From: Isoetes taiwanensis
Lineage: Eukaryota; Streptophyta; Lycopodiopsida; Isoetales; Isoetaceae
Length of the DNA: 64,000 nt
Assembly (NCBI GenBank): GCA_021234155.1
Contig: JAJEKV010000382.1
Span: 62,001-126,000, forward strand
Direction of reading: 5' to 3'
The notes under the pieces were generated by a model. The model was not told the origin of the DNA and did not search any database. It saw only the letters and a program-made list of their open reading frames with translations. Both the position numbers and the translations under genes were made by a program. Positions 10,870 through 21,324 of the stretch are shown piece by piece (within the stretch, counting starts at the first letter, position 1; the number at the start of each line of letters is the position of its first letter).

Positions 10870-11600
10870 TGGATGACACTAGAATTACCCGCAGGGCTTT
10901 GTTAGCCAGCAAGGAGAATGGTTTGTTTCAAGATGTCAAGAAGTGGCTCAATAAATGGGATATATAATGGGATGAAGTGGTCTTAATAAAATTTGATTTA
11001 AGACAGTGGATATCCAGGAAGGTAGATAAGAAGATGTGGTCGCAGCCCAAGACCAAAATGATTTTATATAAGTAGAATCTTTCATAATATGATTTTTTGG
11101 AATTTTACTCTTATATAGACATAAGTTTATCAGCCAGTAAATGAAAAAATAAAAAAAAAAACAATCATCAAGGCTAATGGACATTTTTCATAGATAAAAC
11201 AAGTTGACTACTACTTATATTCAAAAGTTTAGGTCAAAATTCATTTCCCTACAAAAGTTAGAGATTTGATTTTGGAACAGCTTTCTGGAAACCAGTATAC
11301 AGAAGACAAGCAACAGTTTTGACCCTGTCATGTTCAAACAACCCTATCTCCCTTCTCAAAGTTTGGATTGAGGTACAATTTTTTGTGTCTTACTCTCTAA
11401 CTACTGAAGAAAAATACAAAAAAAATGACAAAAATCATAAAATCTTCTTACCAAGACAGTTCTACTTTATCTAAATATACTTGACCCCCTTGTGTTTACT
11501 TAAGCGTAACTCTCATGAATAGATTTTTAGGTATTTTTTGCCACGCAACGTGACTGCTATATATTAACATGGAAGAAGGGTTTGGCTGATTATTGAAGCT
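10870..11600. other. AT-rich spacer, no gene seen
   Basis: AT-rich DNA with no coding block that I recognise and no clear repeats. Confidence 0.55.
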
Positions 11601-11610
11601 TTGATTTTAT

Positions 11611-13555
11611 ATGAATTTTAAAGAGGACTGTGCAAATGCACCTTTATTAGTACATCATGTGATGACTCTAGTGTTAATGAACAAGAAATACGCACTACTC
11701 TGGAGGAACAACAAGCCCAACTACAGGCTACGATCACTGATTCTGACTCAGATTAATATCAAGGACAAACTTCCTGTTGACACTCAGGCTCTCTACACAT
11801 GGTTGTATAATGAATACACCCATCAACAGCATGCCATCATGCAGGGTGAAATACGTATCACTATTTTGGAACGGTAGTTAGTAGCAATTCAAACTCAGGT
11901 CACAGACTTGCAAGCGCAGCTCAGTGACATGCAAAAATAGAAGATTGTGGATGACGCTGAGATTGCTAATCTCCAGCTACAGGTCTTCACTCAAGGTCCC
12001 TCCTCTTCCCAGACCACGCATCCTCGCCGCAAGATCAAGGAATAGCTCCGTCTCCTTACAGAGAAAGAGAACTGAATCTATGATCTGTAACATCAGCTGA
12101 AACATGCAATTCAGTCTGCTGATGACGCTCATCAATAGCATGAGATTTACATCACCTTAGCTGCCCACATACCTGGTGATTTTCCATAACCCACGAGCTA
12201 TTTGAATTATGTTCAGTCCCGCAGACATCTTTTTCTGCTCAAATGGTTTAATGCTAATGGAGCTCTTCAAGAGACCCTCACCAGCAAGGACTTGTTCACT
12301 CTGTGGCCTGATCTTTCTATAGAAGACAAAGGACTTCTCTGTGCTCTCCTTACCTTATAGTTCCTCCCCTGTAATGATAAAGATTTCTTCATTCTTCGTG
12401 TTGTCTAGCCAATGGCCTATGTCATGCATGATTTCTATCTGGCACACATATAGGATAAGTTTCATGATGGTCCACACTGTGCTTTTCAAGAAGATACTCA
12501 TAGAAATATCTTCAAGATCAATCGTGGGCTAATGCTCTTCAAGCCGAGTACATGCCTGAACTGCTTGGCCATTTGCCTCTTTGGATTGCCAAAACTTTGC
12601 AGCAAGTCCGAAAAAACATGTATGAGGAAATGAGGATTGAATTTGTTCAACTCTACTTACATCACTTAGGCGCCCTGAATAGTCGTCGTGCCTATATAGA
12701 CGGTCAGATCATTCTCGTGGAATGGCTCCCTCCTCCTATCAATACCCTTCTTCTCTATCCAGAATGGAAACATTGATGTCAAACACTGGATGCAGATCTA
12801 CTTCAAGAATTCCGCACTCAAGCTCAGCAGCCTATGATGCAGCCTACTCCTCAACATGACATTCCTTATGCATCACTTGGAGCACCTCTACGCCTCAGTT
12901 TCTGACTTCTGATTGGCGCTCATCCTTTTGTACTAAGGCTATGGCTGGCCATGCTGATTGGACCCCTCCACACATTTCTACAGACCTCAGGTGGGATCCA
13001 CGCCTTGTGGGCTGTCGTGTTTGGCAGGAAGGAGAAACCCTGGATCATAATCGAAGTTGGATCTACATTCCTAATGAATGAGGTTGGCAGAACCCAGCTC
13101 ATGCCGTCTAGGGGCTCACTTAATTCGTGAACAGGGCTGCCACATCTCCGAACCCGTCTGTTCACTGGAAAATAGGTTTTTATGCTACTTTGAAGTGTCT
13201 TCTTACCTATTCTGTTGCCCGCCATTGTCCTGTTTACTAATGCAACCCCAACACCAGTGCCGGTGCCTTTGGTCTGCAGGCTTGTTTGCTCATTGAATGC
13301 CTGTATGTTCCAGCTGAGGCTCACCATTCTTTTGAAGACATGGCGCAGTCTATGGATTTTTGATTGACGTATCACCATCCACTGGGAGTAAACACTACGG
13401 ATGCTTTGAAAGATAGACAAGATCTCATCCAGAAGTATCACTCAGAGGCTCGTCCTCATAGTCGTCAAGATGATTTTGAGAAGGTCCCGTGTTTTCTACC
13501 TCCAAAACCGCGGCCTACTTGTCTCCCCACGAAAGTGTTCTTTGGTTGGAGGGCT
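11611..13555 (+). pseudogene. Retroelement extra ORF, decayed copy
   Basis: Translation with stops reads through DLQAQLSDMQK, DDAEIANLQLQ, HAIQSADDAH, RRHLFLLKWFNANG, LWPDLSIEDKGLFCALL and PMAYVMHDFYLA. Each block aligns in order with the minus-strand ORF at 34796-35500 of the full gypsy element. At least nine stops fall between 11938 and 12453. Four of them sit where the other copy has Gln or Arg, i.e. CAG or CGA changed to TAG or TGA. The function of the protein is unknown. The N-terminal half is rich in Gln and Leu and looks like a coiled coil. After 12560 the frame is hard to follow. Confidence 0.7.
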
Positions 13556-13577
13556 GGGGAGGGGGGGGGAGGGGGGG
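13556..13577 (+). other. Polypurine tract of old gypsy copy
   Basis: A G-rich run interrupted by single A residues directly precedes the inferred LTR start, as expected for the plus-strand primer of a plus-oriented element. Confidence 0.6.
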
Positions 13578-14171
13578 TCGGTCCAAGACAGCTAGGCATT
13601 AGACTATTTCTGAGCACAACACAGGCCAAAGGCAAGGGACAAGGTTAAGCGGTAAGTAGCAGACCCATGCCCCCGTCGAAACCCACGCAGAAAGCCATGC
13701 TCTCGTCAAAGAGGGGGACCCAACAAGACAAGTGACCACCTCCGGAGAGTGCGGCCTTAACTTAACGGGATTCCAGGCATTAATGATGGCACTGCAAAGA
13801 TTCCCTCAAATCAAGCATATGATCAAGGAGTTAGTAACCAAGATCACAAAGGTCCATATGACTGTTTTGGGCCCAAGGTCGTTGTACTATATATATCAGT
13901 AGAGTTAGATCTCAAGCTTTTAGATGAGACTTAGTATCGTCTTGTTTCAGTTTTGTGTCTCATCTTCCTATGAGACCTCATGTACTTTTTCTGATATTCA
14001 AAGGATTCGTGTCGTGGCATACAACTTCCTTTGCTTTTGTGTTTTGTTCTTTCTGTTCCTATCTCTATGCAAAATCTTGCATGATACTATATGTGAAGGA
14101 TTTGTCTGTTTGATCCAAGGGTCCTCACAGAGGGCTGTCTTATAGACAATCTCGAACCCAAGCCCTAAACA
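13578..14171 (+). repeat. 3' LTR of old gypsy copy
   Basis: About 594 bases, close to the 585-base LTR of the 33-44 kb element. Shared landmarks in the same order are a TATA-like ACTATATATAT near 13884, a T-rich stretch with TTTTGTTCTTTCTG near 14042, and the terminal GTCCTCACAGAGGGCTG block ending CCCTAAACA. The left border is inferred from the G-tract and may be off by a few bases. Confidence 0.7.
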
Positions 14172-14850
14172 CAATATTTGGTCCATTATTGTTTTCAAGT
14201 GTTGCTTTTAGTCCAAAAGCAATACCAAAACAACACAAAAAAACCAATAAGGTTTTCGGATTGGGTTTAATCAGGCCGAAATTGTGAAATTCATCCATAT
14301 GTGGGAGATATCATAGAATAGTGATGATGTTTCAGAATTGACTGCAGTGTGTATCTTCTTGTATAGTTTAATTTCTAGAGCCAGGAACTGAGAACAGAGG
14401 AGACATTTAATCATTAAATCCGTCATCCTATCATCCTGATATGTTTTGCACAGATGATTTTCTACTTCGTTTTATCAGTGCCTTGCAAGAAATATCATCG
14501 GGAAAATTGGTCGAAGACATACAAACACTATACCCGCAACTTGATTGGATGGGGGAAATTGACAGGGACCTTGAGAAAATTGTTTTAAAAAGGGAACTAT
14601 TTATCGGAAATATACTTTGCAGAAATGCTTTGAATATAAAATATACTTTACACATAAACTTTGAATATATATTATGTTATCGTAAAATAACTTTGCGATG
14701 TTTTATGGCATTCATCTTGTCTGATTATTAGAGAGGAAATACAACTGTAGCAGCATTATTGGTTCTATATACGTATTGTATTATTCTATTATGTATATTA
14801 TTTGCTATATCCAATAATTTGTATGTATATACCGTCAATAATTTTGGTGG
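14172..14850. other. Spacer, no gene seen
   Basis: AT-rich DNA between the old LTR and the TATA box of the small ORF at 14914. An open frame at 14441-14731 shows no recognisable motif. Confidence 0.5.
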
Positions 14851-14851
14851 G

Positions 14852-14860
14852 TATAAATAT
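14852..14860 (+). promoter_or_regulatory. TATA box of small ORF at 14914
   Basis: TATAAATAT lies 62 bases before the ATG of the small ORF, a normal plant distance. The related ORF at 37332 also has a TATA box about 50 bases upstream. Confidence 0.5.
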
Positions 14861-14913
14861 ATGCATCAAATTGCCAAGCCATCGACTTTGGCCTCCGCCT
14901 GCTTCTTCTTGTT

Positions 14914-15153
14914 ATGGCACATTCTACTTTTGATCGCCATTCCATTACCTGCAAGATGAACCATGAGGACCTTTGCAGGTGCCGCCATCGAGGCATAGAA
15001 CTTCTAGACTGGCTGACTGTCATTGCTATGAATCCCATCCGCTTCTATCCTGATCCCTTCGATGTTGTGATCCATCTTCTATGGAATCCAGAGCATGGTT
15101 TGTTCATGATCGAAAAGATCTCTGGAGCGCCTGTTGACGATGAATTGGAATAG
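14914..15153 (+). CDS. Small protein of retroelement-linked family
   Basis: A 79-residue ORF starts at a true ATG, MAHSTFDRHS. It contains ITCKMNHEDLCRCRHRGIE, which matches ITCKMDCLDLWRCHNRGIA in the ORF at 37332-37607, followed in both by a Trp and a Tyr-Pro-rich stretch. I do not recognise the family. A conserved CKM-x3-DL-x-RC-x2-RGI core is visible, with conserved Cys residues that could bind metal or form a disulfide. A TATA box precedes it. It lies 740 bases beyond the 3' LTR of the old gypsy copy, in the same direction. It could be an independent gene, a captured gene, or a relic of another gypsy copy. Confidence 0.5.
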   Translation: MAHSTFDRHSITCKMNHEDLCRCRHRGIELLDWLTVIAMNPIRFYPDPFDVVIHLLWNPEHGLFMIEKISGAPVDDELE

Positions 15154-16700
15154 TTTTTGGCATTTATGTTGTTTAATCATGCTATATTTATGCCAACAAA
15201 ATCGCGCCAGGCACGATTCGTACTACGGTTTTGTAGCCGCTTGCTTGCCGTTATTTATTGAAAAAGGCTTCTTATTTTACTCTATAAATTTCGTAGTCGT
15301 CCATGACGGTATAAAGTAATATGCACTTTTCTACTTTTCATATTGCCAACATTCAGTCATAATATGGGTGATTTGCATCATATTTTTGAATGTCCTTCAA
15401 TTTCAACACAAAATGTATATTCCCAGGCTGAAAATGAACTCAGTACAAAAGTATTGTTAAATCAATAGAAAGGTAAATAATAGGCTTATGCGGCGCGATT
15501 TTGGAATAGACATAATCCCAAATTTAATTGAATTATGGTTAAAATGCTTCAACCCAACAATGTCCTTGTTTAGACCCAGCAACGCTTCAGCCCTGTTTAA
15601 ACCCAGCAATGTCCCTGCTTAAGCTGGTACCTTCTCCAAGTCAAACAAGGTCTTGCACAGCTACCTTACCAGAGAGGAGAGACTTCAAGGGATGGATCCC
15701 AAAAAAGTTTCTGAAGCAACCTTTCTTGGGCCCCTTTCCAGAGCTCGATTCCATGATTCGGCCGTTGAATCCTCTGTTCAAAGTCCCTACTTCAAGCAGG
15801 TCTAGTATCTAAGATTGGTCTGGGATAACTTATCAAACCACGAAGCATCCTGTGGGTGACTTTGCAGAAAGCCATTGTCGTTCGAGCAATATAGAGGCTC
15901 CGAAAATAACATTTCGAATTTATTATATCGTCCAAAGTGGCAAAATTACCCTAAGGACCAAGTTACATAGTCAGTTTTGCCAAAGAAAGAAACACGAATA
16001 CCCTACATGGCAGTATTCTGCAGCCACCTCCTAGACCAATTGAATATAAGTGCCTTGGACATGAGCTACTTTAGTATTTCTTGGTGAAGGGATCGTCTTC
16101 TGGCCATGAAACTTGGTCTCCAAGGTAATGTTGACGTTATGAGGCTATTGGAAGAGCCAATTCACGTTCAGAGTGGGTGAATTGCGCATCCATTTCCAGG
16201 GCCCAAAGGAGAGGATTTTTAAAGGGATTTTAAGGATCTGTCTTTTGGCATATCAATACCCACCCTCTAATTATGCTATGGTGCAAGGTTCTGGTCGAGG
16301 ACTAGGATATAGCTTCTGAAACACAAACCATGTGTGTTGCTAGGTGCTTGAAGGGTTTATGTTTTGAAGGTCAAGTTTCGGTCGTTTACACTTGGGACAT
16401 AGTCGAAAAGTTATAGTTGAAAATGCAAAGCAATAAGAACCTATGAAATAGAGTTTGGATCTATCCTCCTCGCAATGTGGCAGTTAGAACTCAAGAGTAA
16501 CTTTTGCGGTAGCAAGGTATTGTTTGAGATTATTCTGGATGGCCATAAGATCCAAATTCCATTGTTTTAGTCGTCATAGCTCTGCATGCATGTTTAGAGA
16601 GATGCATTGAGTTATCCATAAAAATGACCAAGGTAGCGGTAAACCCTATGAGTTGCTAGGTTCTTGAAGGGCTGAAAATAAATAAAGACTATAAGTCATT
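15154..16700. other. Unassigned region with short repeats
   Basis: No domain was recognised. At 15549-15622 three imperfect copies of a roughly 24-base unit, ACCCAGCAATGTCCCTG-like, occur in tandem. A phrase TTGCTAGGTGCTTGAAGGG near 16336 recurs as a variant near 16652. Open frames at 15609-15812 and 15852-16034 lack known motifs. Confidence 0.45.
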
Positions 16701-16710
16701 TTAGAGGATA

Positions 16711-16745
16711 CTAGTAACGGGTGCCCGGCGTTGCCGGGCATAGGC
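16711..16745 (-). mobile_element. Helitron-like 3' terminus
   Basis: Reading the minus strand, GCCCGGCAACGCCGGGC forms a 6-bp stem-loop, followed after a short gap by GTTACTAG and then T. A hairpin about ten bases before a terminal CTAG with a following T is the Helitron 3' end pattern. The element would extend to the right of 16711. Its 5' end was not found, so its length and content are unknown. No Rep/helicase is seen nearby. Confidence 0.4.
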
Positions 16746-17254
16746 ATAAATATGAGTTGGTGCAAAGCATTTAGTTGGATGGAATAGAGAAAAATTAGAT
16801 AATGAAAGGTACATAATGTGGTTGAATGTGGAAGTTTTGTAATGATATTAGCTTGTAGTGAACTTTAAAATGTAAGTTGACGTTCATTTGGCACGACATC
16901 TACACCAAAGGGAATAGTTCTAAACGGATATAAGCACAATTTCATTAAAATGAGAAATTTCGTGATTCCAATTAGGAACGAAAATCCTTTTTAGTCCATT
17001 TTATGCCAATTTTTTGAGCAATTATGGCGCCATTTAGAAAAAATATGCCTCTAAAACGTCATTTATTGGCGCCATTAAAAATACTAAGAGTGCATATAAT
17101 GAAGCTAAAGAAACAAAACATCACAAAATTAGTTAAAAATTCCAAATTCATAGATTTGCATATCAAAAAATTTGCCACAACAGGCAAGGACTCGAAAGAG
17201 AGAGTCTGTTTACAAAAGGATTATTGTACAATTTAAATTACAATCACACAAAAT

Positions 17255-17330
17255 TCAGGGCTCCGCATCAGGATCAGGTTCCGCATCAGGATCAGGTTCC
17301 ACATCAGGAGCAGGTTCCGTATTGACAGCG
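17255..17330 (-). repeat. 18-base tandem repeat coding PDPDAE
   Basis: Plus-strand unit TCCGCATCAGGATCAGGT is repeated about three times with small changes. In the minus-strand frame it reads EPAPDV then EPDPDA twice, ending EP and a stop. It gives the preceding gene an acidic proline-rich tail. Confidence 0.6.
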
Positions 17331-18283
17331 CCATGGCTAGAAGAAGCAACCATAGGATCTCCCTGAAGCTCTCGAACAACCGTGGCAAAGTGAAATTGGG
17401 ATCACTAAGAAAGTCCAGATCGAATTGGGTGTTCTTGATCACATGATAGTCCACATCGGGTGGAGCTTCGGGCATCTCTGGATTAGGTGGATCGACAGCT
17501 TCTTCAACAACAGCACCTTTTGTCTCTCAGAGGGAACCGGCCAGCGATGATAGGATTCAAAGAAAGGTCAAGCCTATCAAGAATCCCCTTAGGCAGTCCC
17601 GCTTAACCGGGTCACTTTCAACACAATGCAAAATCTTTTATTCATCAATGAAGCCCGCCAAAAGAACCACAGAGAAGTAATCAAACACCCCTCCTCGGCG
17701 GTACCATTTTCTCGCGACGAGGTAGGAACATGTGGCAGCCCCACCTGGTTTCTCATGATTATGTCCCCCGCAAGCCTTGCCAATCGTATTCGAACCGCTG
17801 TTGCTTGAGCTTTCCCGCCATAGCCTCGCCTCCACCTCTTCGCCTTCTTCGTTAGGGCATGTGAACCGGTGGCGTTCTTGAGGATGATCGTTGAAGGGAA
17901 ATTTGAGGTCAATTTCATCGACAGGATGACCGCAGTGGGCCTGAATTTTTGTGGCGCACACTAATGCATGGACCTCCGAACTCCCCGGGGAGCCGGATTT
18001 TTGTATTCGCCCTCATACGTGCCAATAAAAACTCGGATCCGGAATCCGATCATCCAACACGTGATGAAATCAAAAGTTATGCTCCGCCTTGCAAAGACCA
18101 CTATCCGTAAAGAATCACCGTGGTGTTGTTCTTTTCTACCGTATTAAAGAAATTAGATAATGTGGTTTTGTCCCACATTGGAAATATCCCTCTAGTGTCC
18201 GGGGCAATCAAGGATGCCGGGTGGTACAGAGTGCAAACAACTTGCCCCCCGGGCGTGCGTTAGTTCAACCGCAACGGAAGTCT

Positions 18284-18931
18284 TCAAGATCCTCTCTCGC
18301 AAGACAAAGATTGCGTATGAATCTTGCCAATGCTGGTGGCATCGCTATCGAAAACGCCTTCCTTGCCCACTCCGGTTTCAACCCACTTACTATGCAAGGT
18401 GGCCAGAGAAATCAGGTCGGCATCCTCGGCCCCAAGACCGCAAAGATCGAGATCGCTGAAGGATTTAAACTTCCTCGGAAAATTTTCCTTCACGTATTCA
18501 AAAATCTCCTTCTTCAAGAAAGATATGGATCTTAGTGTCTTTGCCCTTGCCTTGAAGAATTGCTTACCCCAGATAATCACTTGGTGACCTTGACGAAGGT
18601 CTTCCCATCCAAAGACTTCCTCGAACAAAACCCGGCCATCTTTCGTGAGTCGAGACCCCTCATGCACCTCGTAGGTCCGACAAGTAGTCATGATCTTTTG
18701 CCCGCCATAAGTAATAGTTTGTCCCTTGTTATCTTGCAGCTTGCAAGATTTCCACAAGTTCCATAGGGACATGAATAACTGAAAAATATCCTCTGGCATG
18801 AAGACCCACTGGTTGAAATCTTTTGGATGCTTACCACGCATGGTAACTTCAGCCAAAGCCAAATAACGCTGGAAACAACAAGAAGTTAGCCTTGAACGAC
18901 ATTTAGTGAGCAAATGAAAGGCGGGCGCCAT
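18284..18931 (-). CDS. C-terminal block of ParB-like gene
   Basis: A 215-codon open frame. The likely exon begins near 18870, after a good acceptor (TTGTTGTTTCCAG), with RYLALAEVTMRGKHPKDF. Further landmarks are NQWVFMPEDIFQLFMSLWNLW, YGGQKIMTTCRTYEVHEGSR, VFGWEDLRQGHQVIIWGKQF and LRSISFLKKEIFEYVKENFP. No known catalytic motif was recognised. It sits in frame with the ParB-like block once the proposed intron is removed. The sequence before 18870 is probably intronic, since it contains AAATGGCGCC motifs and stops. Confidence 0.45.
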   Translation of the reverse strand: MAPAFHLLTKCRSRLTSCCFQRYLALAEVTMRGKHPKDFNQWVFMPEDIFQLFMSLWNLWKSCKLQDNKGQTITYGGQKIMTTCRTYEVHEGSRLTKDGRVLFEEVFGWEDLRQGHQVIIWGKQFFKARAKTLRSISFLKKEIFEYVKENFPRKFKSFSDLDLCGLGAEDADLISLATLHSKWVETGVGKEGVFDSDATSIGKIHTQSLSCERGS

Positions 18932-19450
18932 TTAGTGAGGAAATGGTGCCGCATGGCGCCATTTGCTAATCTTGCCAAGATTACAACAAATATGTACTTT
19001 GTATGGTTCGAGAGCGTGGATCGCGCCGGCCCCGATGGATCGGGCTTCCCGCGATAGAGCATATTGCTGCCGCAGGTGGGTTATGTTATCAATGAAGGGC
19101 TCTTTGAAAATAGTCTTCGCAGTGATATCATTGACTTCACAACTGAGCTGCAGGCATTCCTGTTCGTTGACTGTGCCAGATAAGACTCGGCAATTCCGTT
19201 GAAGGTAAATCTTTGACATTTGCTCTTGGGACTTTTTTTGCAGGCCGAAGTCTTCTACATACAAGCCGAAAGCAGCCATAATCGAATGATTGCCATTCAC
19301 TATATAATAGTGCATCCCCATGAGGTCATCCCTGTTTTCCAAGCGACCCGGTTTGTTTGTGAGGGGATTGAATGGAATCACATCGGCGGGAGTGAAAACT
19401 GGATGTGGGTCTCTCTGAAAGGACTCCACTAATGTTTTGACGTGCTCCAT
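18932..19450 (-). CDS. ParB/sulfiredoxin-like domain block
   Basis: A 172-codon open frame. VFTPADVIPFNPLTNKPGR followed by YYIVNGNHSIMAA resembles the N-terminal half of ParB/sulfiredoxin-fold domains, where a proline-rich start leads to a (V/I)-x-G-N-H-R-x-x-A motif. Here the Arg after His is Ser. Downstream landmarks are YLQRNCRVLSGTVNEQECLQL, CEVNDITAKTIF and RQQYALSREARSIGAGAIHAL. In bacteria the fold binds DNA or nucleotides, and some members nick DNA. The role in a plant mobile gene is unknown. The match is by motif only. Confidence 0.45.
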   Translation of the reverse strand: MEHVKTLVESFQRDPHPVFTPADVIPFNPLTNKPGRLENRDDLMGMHYYIVNGNHSIMAAFGLYVEDFGLQKKSQEQMSKIYLQRNCRVLSGTVNEQECLQLSCEVNDITAKTIFKEPFIDNITHLRQQYALSREARSIGAGAIHALEPYKVHICCNLGKISKWRHAAPFPH

Positions 19451-19801
19451 ATTCCGTGGTCTAGATGTCAGATTTGTTTGGCCCTTGATATAGTTTGAAC
19501 ACGCCTATTTTTTTATAAATGTGACACCCAGAGGAAACAGATGCCGGTGATCGTAAATTTTTTGCAGTGTATTCTCTGCCGTCTTTTCCTCTTCTGACCT
19601 TTCCACCTTAAGATTTGAAGGCACCTCTAGCAAGTGCTGAGCTATTCTTAAGGTGAGCTTCTTTGGCTCTGTCTTCTTAATGGGGACCCTTTTGGCCGGT
19701 GTGGTCGCAGGATCCGGGCTATGCCTTGGGCTCCGGGAGGTTCACCACCACTTCTAGGACTTCCTTGGGACTTGGAGTCCGAGTCGCCTCTCCTTTGTTT
19801 C

Positions 19802-20380
19802 TTAGGTGTCCTCTCCTTTCCTCGAGGAGGTCTCCAGCCTTTGCTTCTTCTTTTTCCCACCCATTTCCTCTGTCTCCACTTCCTTTCCCTCCTTTTCCTG
19901 TCTCGCCTTTCCTTCCTTCTGCCCCTTGCCTTCCCTATCCTTTTCTTTCCTTTCCCTTTTCTTTTCCTTCTTTTCCTTCTTATCTTTCTCTTCCTTTTCC
20001 TTCTCTTCCTTCTCTTCCTCTTCCTCTTCCTCCTCTTCCTTCTCTTCCTTCTTCGCTTGCCTCTTCTTTCTCTTAACTTTCCTCTTGCCCGCCGCCTTTC
20101 CTTCCTCAGGTTCCTGGACAACATCCTCAGTAGAAGATGAGGAGTCTTTCTCGGCTGCAGGTGTCTCCTTAGGTTGTCTTGTCTTCTTCTTGCTAACTGT
20201 TTTTAGCCAGGCCGTGTCAACAATGGCGGGTAGTTTCTGCTGGGCTAATGCTTTGACAACGAATGAAGGCGAGTTTTTCGACTCGTTCATCCGATTTCGA
20301 AGAATCATAAAGCCCCTCAAGATTTCTTGTGGGCCTTTGATGTCAGCTTCTTCAAAGCTGTTGTAATGACGGGCAGCCAA
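19802..20380 (-). CDS. Charged N-terminal block of ParB-like gene
   Basis: A 192-codon open frame. Residues 1-70 are mixed sequence (NSFEEADIKGPQEILRGFM, VVKALAQQKLPAIVDTAWL). The rest is almost entirely Lys, Glu and Arg, with a Ser-rich patch SSSSTEDVVQEPEE. This looks like a disordered, nuclear-targeted linker. The purine/pyrimidine asymmetry gives long open frames in several registers on both strands, so the exact frame through 19650-20050 is uncertain. Confidence 0.45.
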   Translation of the reverse strand: MAARHYNSFEEADIKGPQEILRGFMILRNRMNESKNSPSFVVKALAQQKLPAIVDTAWLKTVSKKKTRQPKETPAAEKDSSSSTEDVVQEPEEGKAAGKRKVKRKKRQAKKEEKEEEEEEEEEKEEKEKEEKDKKEKKEKKRERKEKDREGKGQKEGKARQEKEGKEVETEEMGGKKKKQRLETSSRKGEDT

Positions 20381-21067
20381 ATTTTGTTTTTCAGAACCAG
20401 GCTACATTTGCAATGCTAGCGTGACATTACAATGGGATCATAAAACTTCCAATCCACATAGTAGACAATTATTCTCCGCTTCAAAGTATCCTCACGCACC
20501 ACCCGGATCCAATCGCCGCTGACCGCTCTTGACAACCATCTTCATGTGGACCAAGATACCCGGCCGGTAAATCCAATTTGTTTTCGGTGTCTCCCTTATA
20601 AGGAGGCAGAGCTCTCTCGGGCAGATCTCCTTCGAGCCCTCAGAGAAGAGGGGGCTCACCCGCGATTACTTCCATGCACCGGCACTCGCTCTATCGGCAT
20701 GATAGTCCGGTCGGATTGAAATTGTGTTTTCGCACGTAAGATAGCTGCAACAAAGGGGCATCGCGAACAAAGAGGCATCGGTAAATGGTTTTAACAAGCG
20801 TGCGACAATCGGTTAGGGGTAGTAAATGGCGCGGGTGGCCCATTTGTATCCGAAGTCCGTGCATAATCACATGAAAGCAGTTCGTATGCTAATCTATGCG
20901 TTTGTCATAGAGAGGCCTCCATTTGTGCCGGAGCCCCTCCCCTTCCAAATATTCGCGGAAGATGGTTGGAAGGAGAGTGGCTCTGACTGGGTCGAGGCAC
21001 CTGTAATTTGTAGGAGAATACATATGCGAATGACTCCATTAGTGTTAATGGATTGGACGCAGATAAA

Positions 21068-21260
21068 AATAGCGCCATGGGCCATTTGCCAACAACAAGG
21101 CCCTATGGTAAGTTAATAGACATCAAATGGGCCATGGCCATTTGCCAACAACAAGGCCCTATGGTAAGTTAATAGACATCATGAAGCCATTTGCCAACAA
21201 CAAGGCCCTATGGTAAGTTAATAGACATCAAATGCGCCGCCATTTGCTAACAACAAGGCC
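21068..21260. repeat. Tandem repeat, about 44-54 bases, four copies
   Basis: The phrase CCATTTGCCAACAACAAGG followed by CCCTATGGTAAGTTAATAGACATCA recurs three times and in a fourth degraded copy ending GGTAAGCAAC. Each copy contains GGTAAGTTAA, which looks like a 5' splice site. Confidence 0.75.
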
Positions 21261-21324
21261 CCGCGTGGTAAGCAACTGTGCATCGACTCTAAAGAAAGCT
21301 GACTCCTAAAGTGCACTCAGGCAT

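Larger units (their letters stand above)
11600..14171 (+). mobile_element. Old Ty3/gypsy element, 3' half
   Basis: The region contains a decayed version of the extra ORF found in the gypsy element at 33182-44061, then a long G-tract, then a diverged version of that element's LTR ending CTAAACA at 14171. The last 100 bases share GGGTCCTCACAGAGGGCTG with the LTR of the other copy. No gag, protease, RT or integrase was seen upstream, so the left end near 11600 is a truncation or another insertion breakpoint. Orientation is opposite to the 33-44 kb copy. Confidence 0.75.
17255..20640 (-). pseudogene. ParB-like domain gene with Lys/Glu-rich region
   Basis: Minus-strand coding blocks appear to belong to one gene. 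The N-terminal block near 20470-20410 reads RRIIVYYVDWKFYDPIV. A conserved-looking start block at about 20380-20180 is followed by a highly charged KKEEKEEEEE-type region (20130-19850), a ParB-like block (19450-18932), a block of about 200 residues (18870-18284), then 17961-17640 and an acidic tail of PDPDAE repeats ending at a TGA at 17255. A TAA at 18932 falls inside what looks like an intron. Some joins need frame changes, so the gene may be damaged or have introns I cannot place. The full product and function are unknown. It faces away from the DUF7869-like gene at 23.3-26.6 kb. Confidence 0.5.

Noticed and set aside
13364-13648. ORF spanning the G-rich tract
   Set aside because: It crosses the polypurine tract and LTR border, so it is not a gene.
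19699-20366. Long plus-strand open frames rich in Phe, Ser, Leu and Pro
   Set aside because: They are the complement of the Lys/Glu/Arg-rich minus-strand region. The strong strand bias removes stops in many frames.
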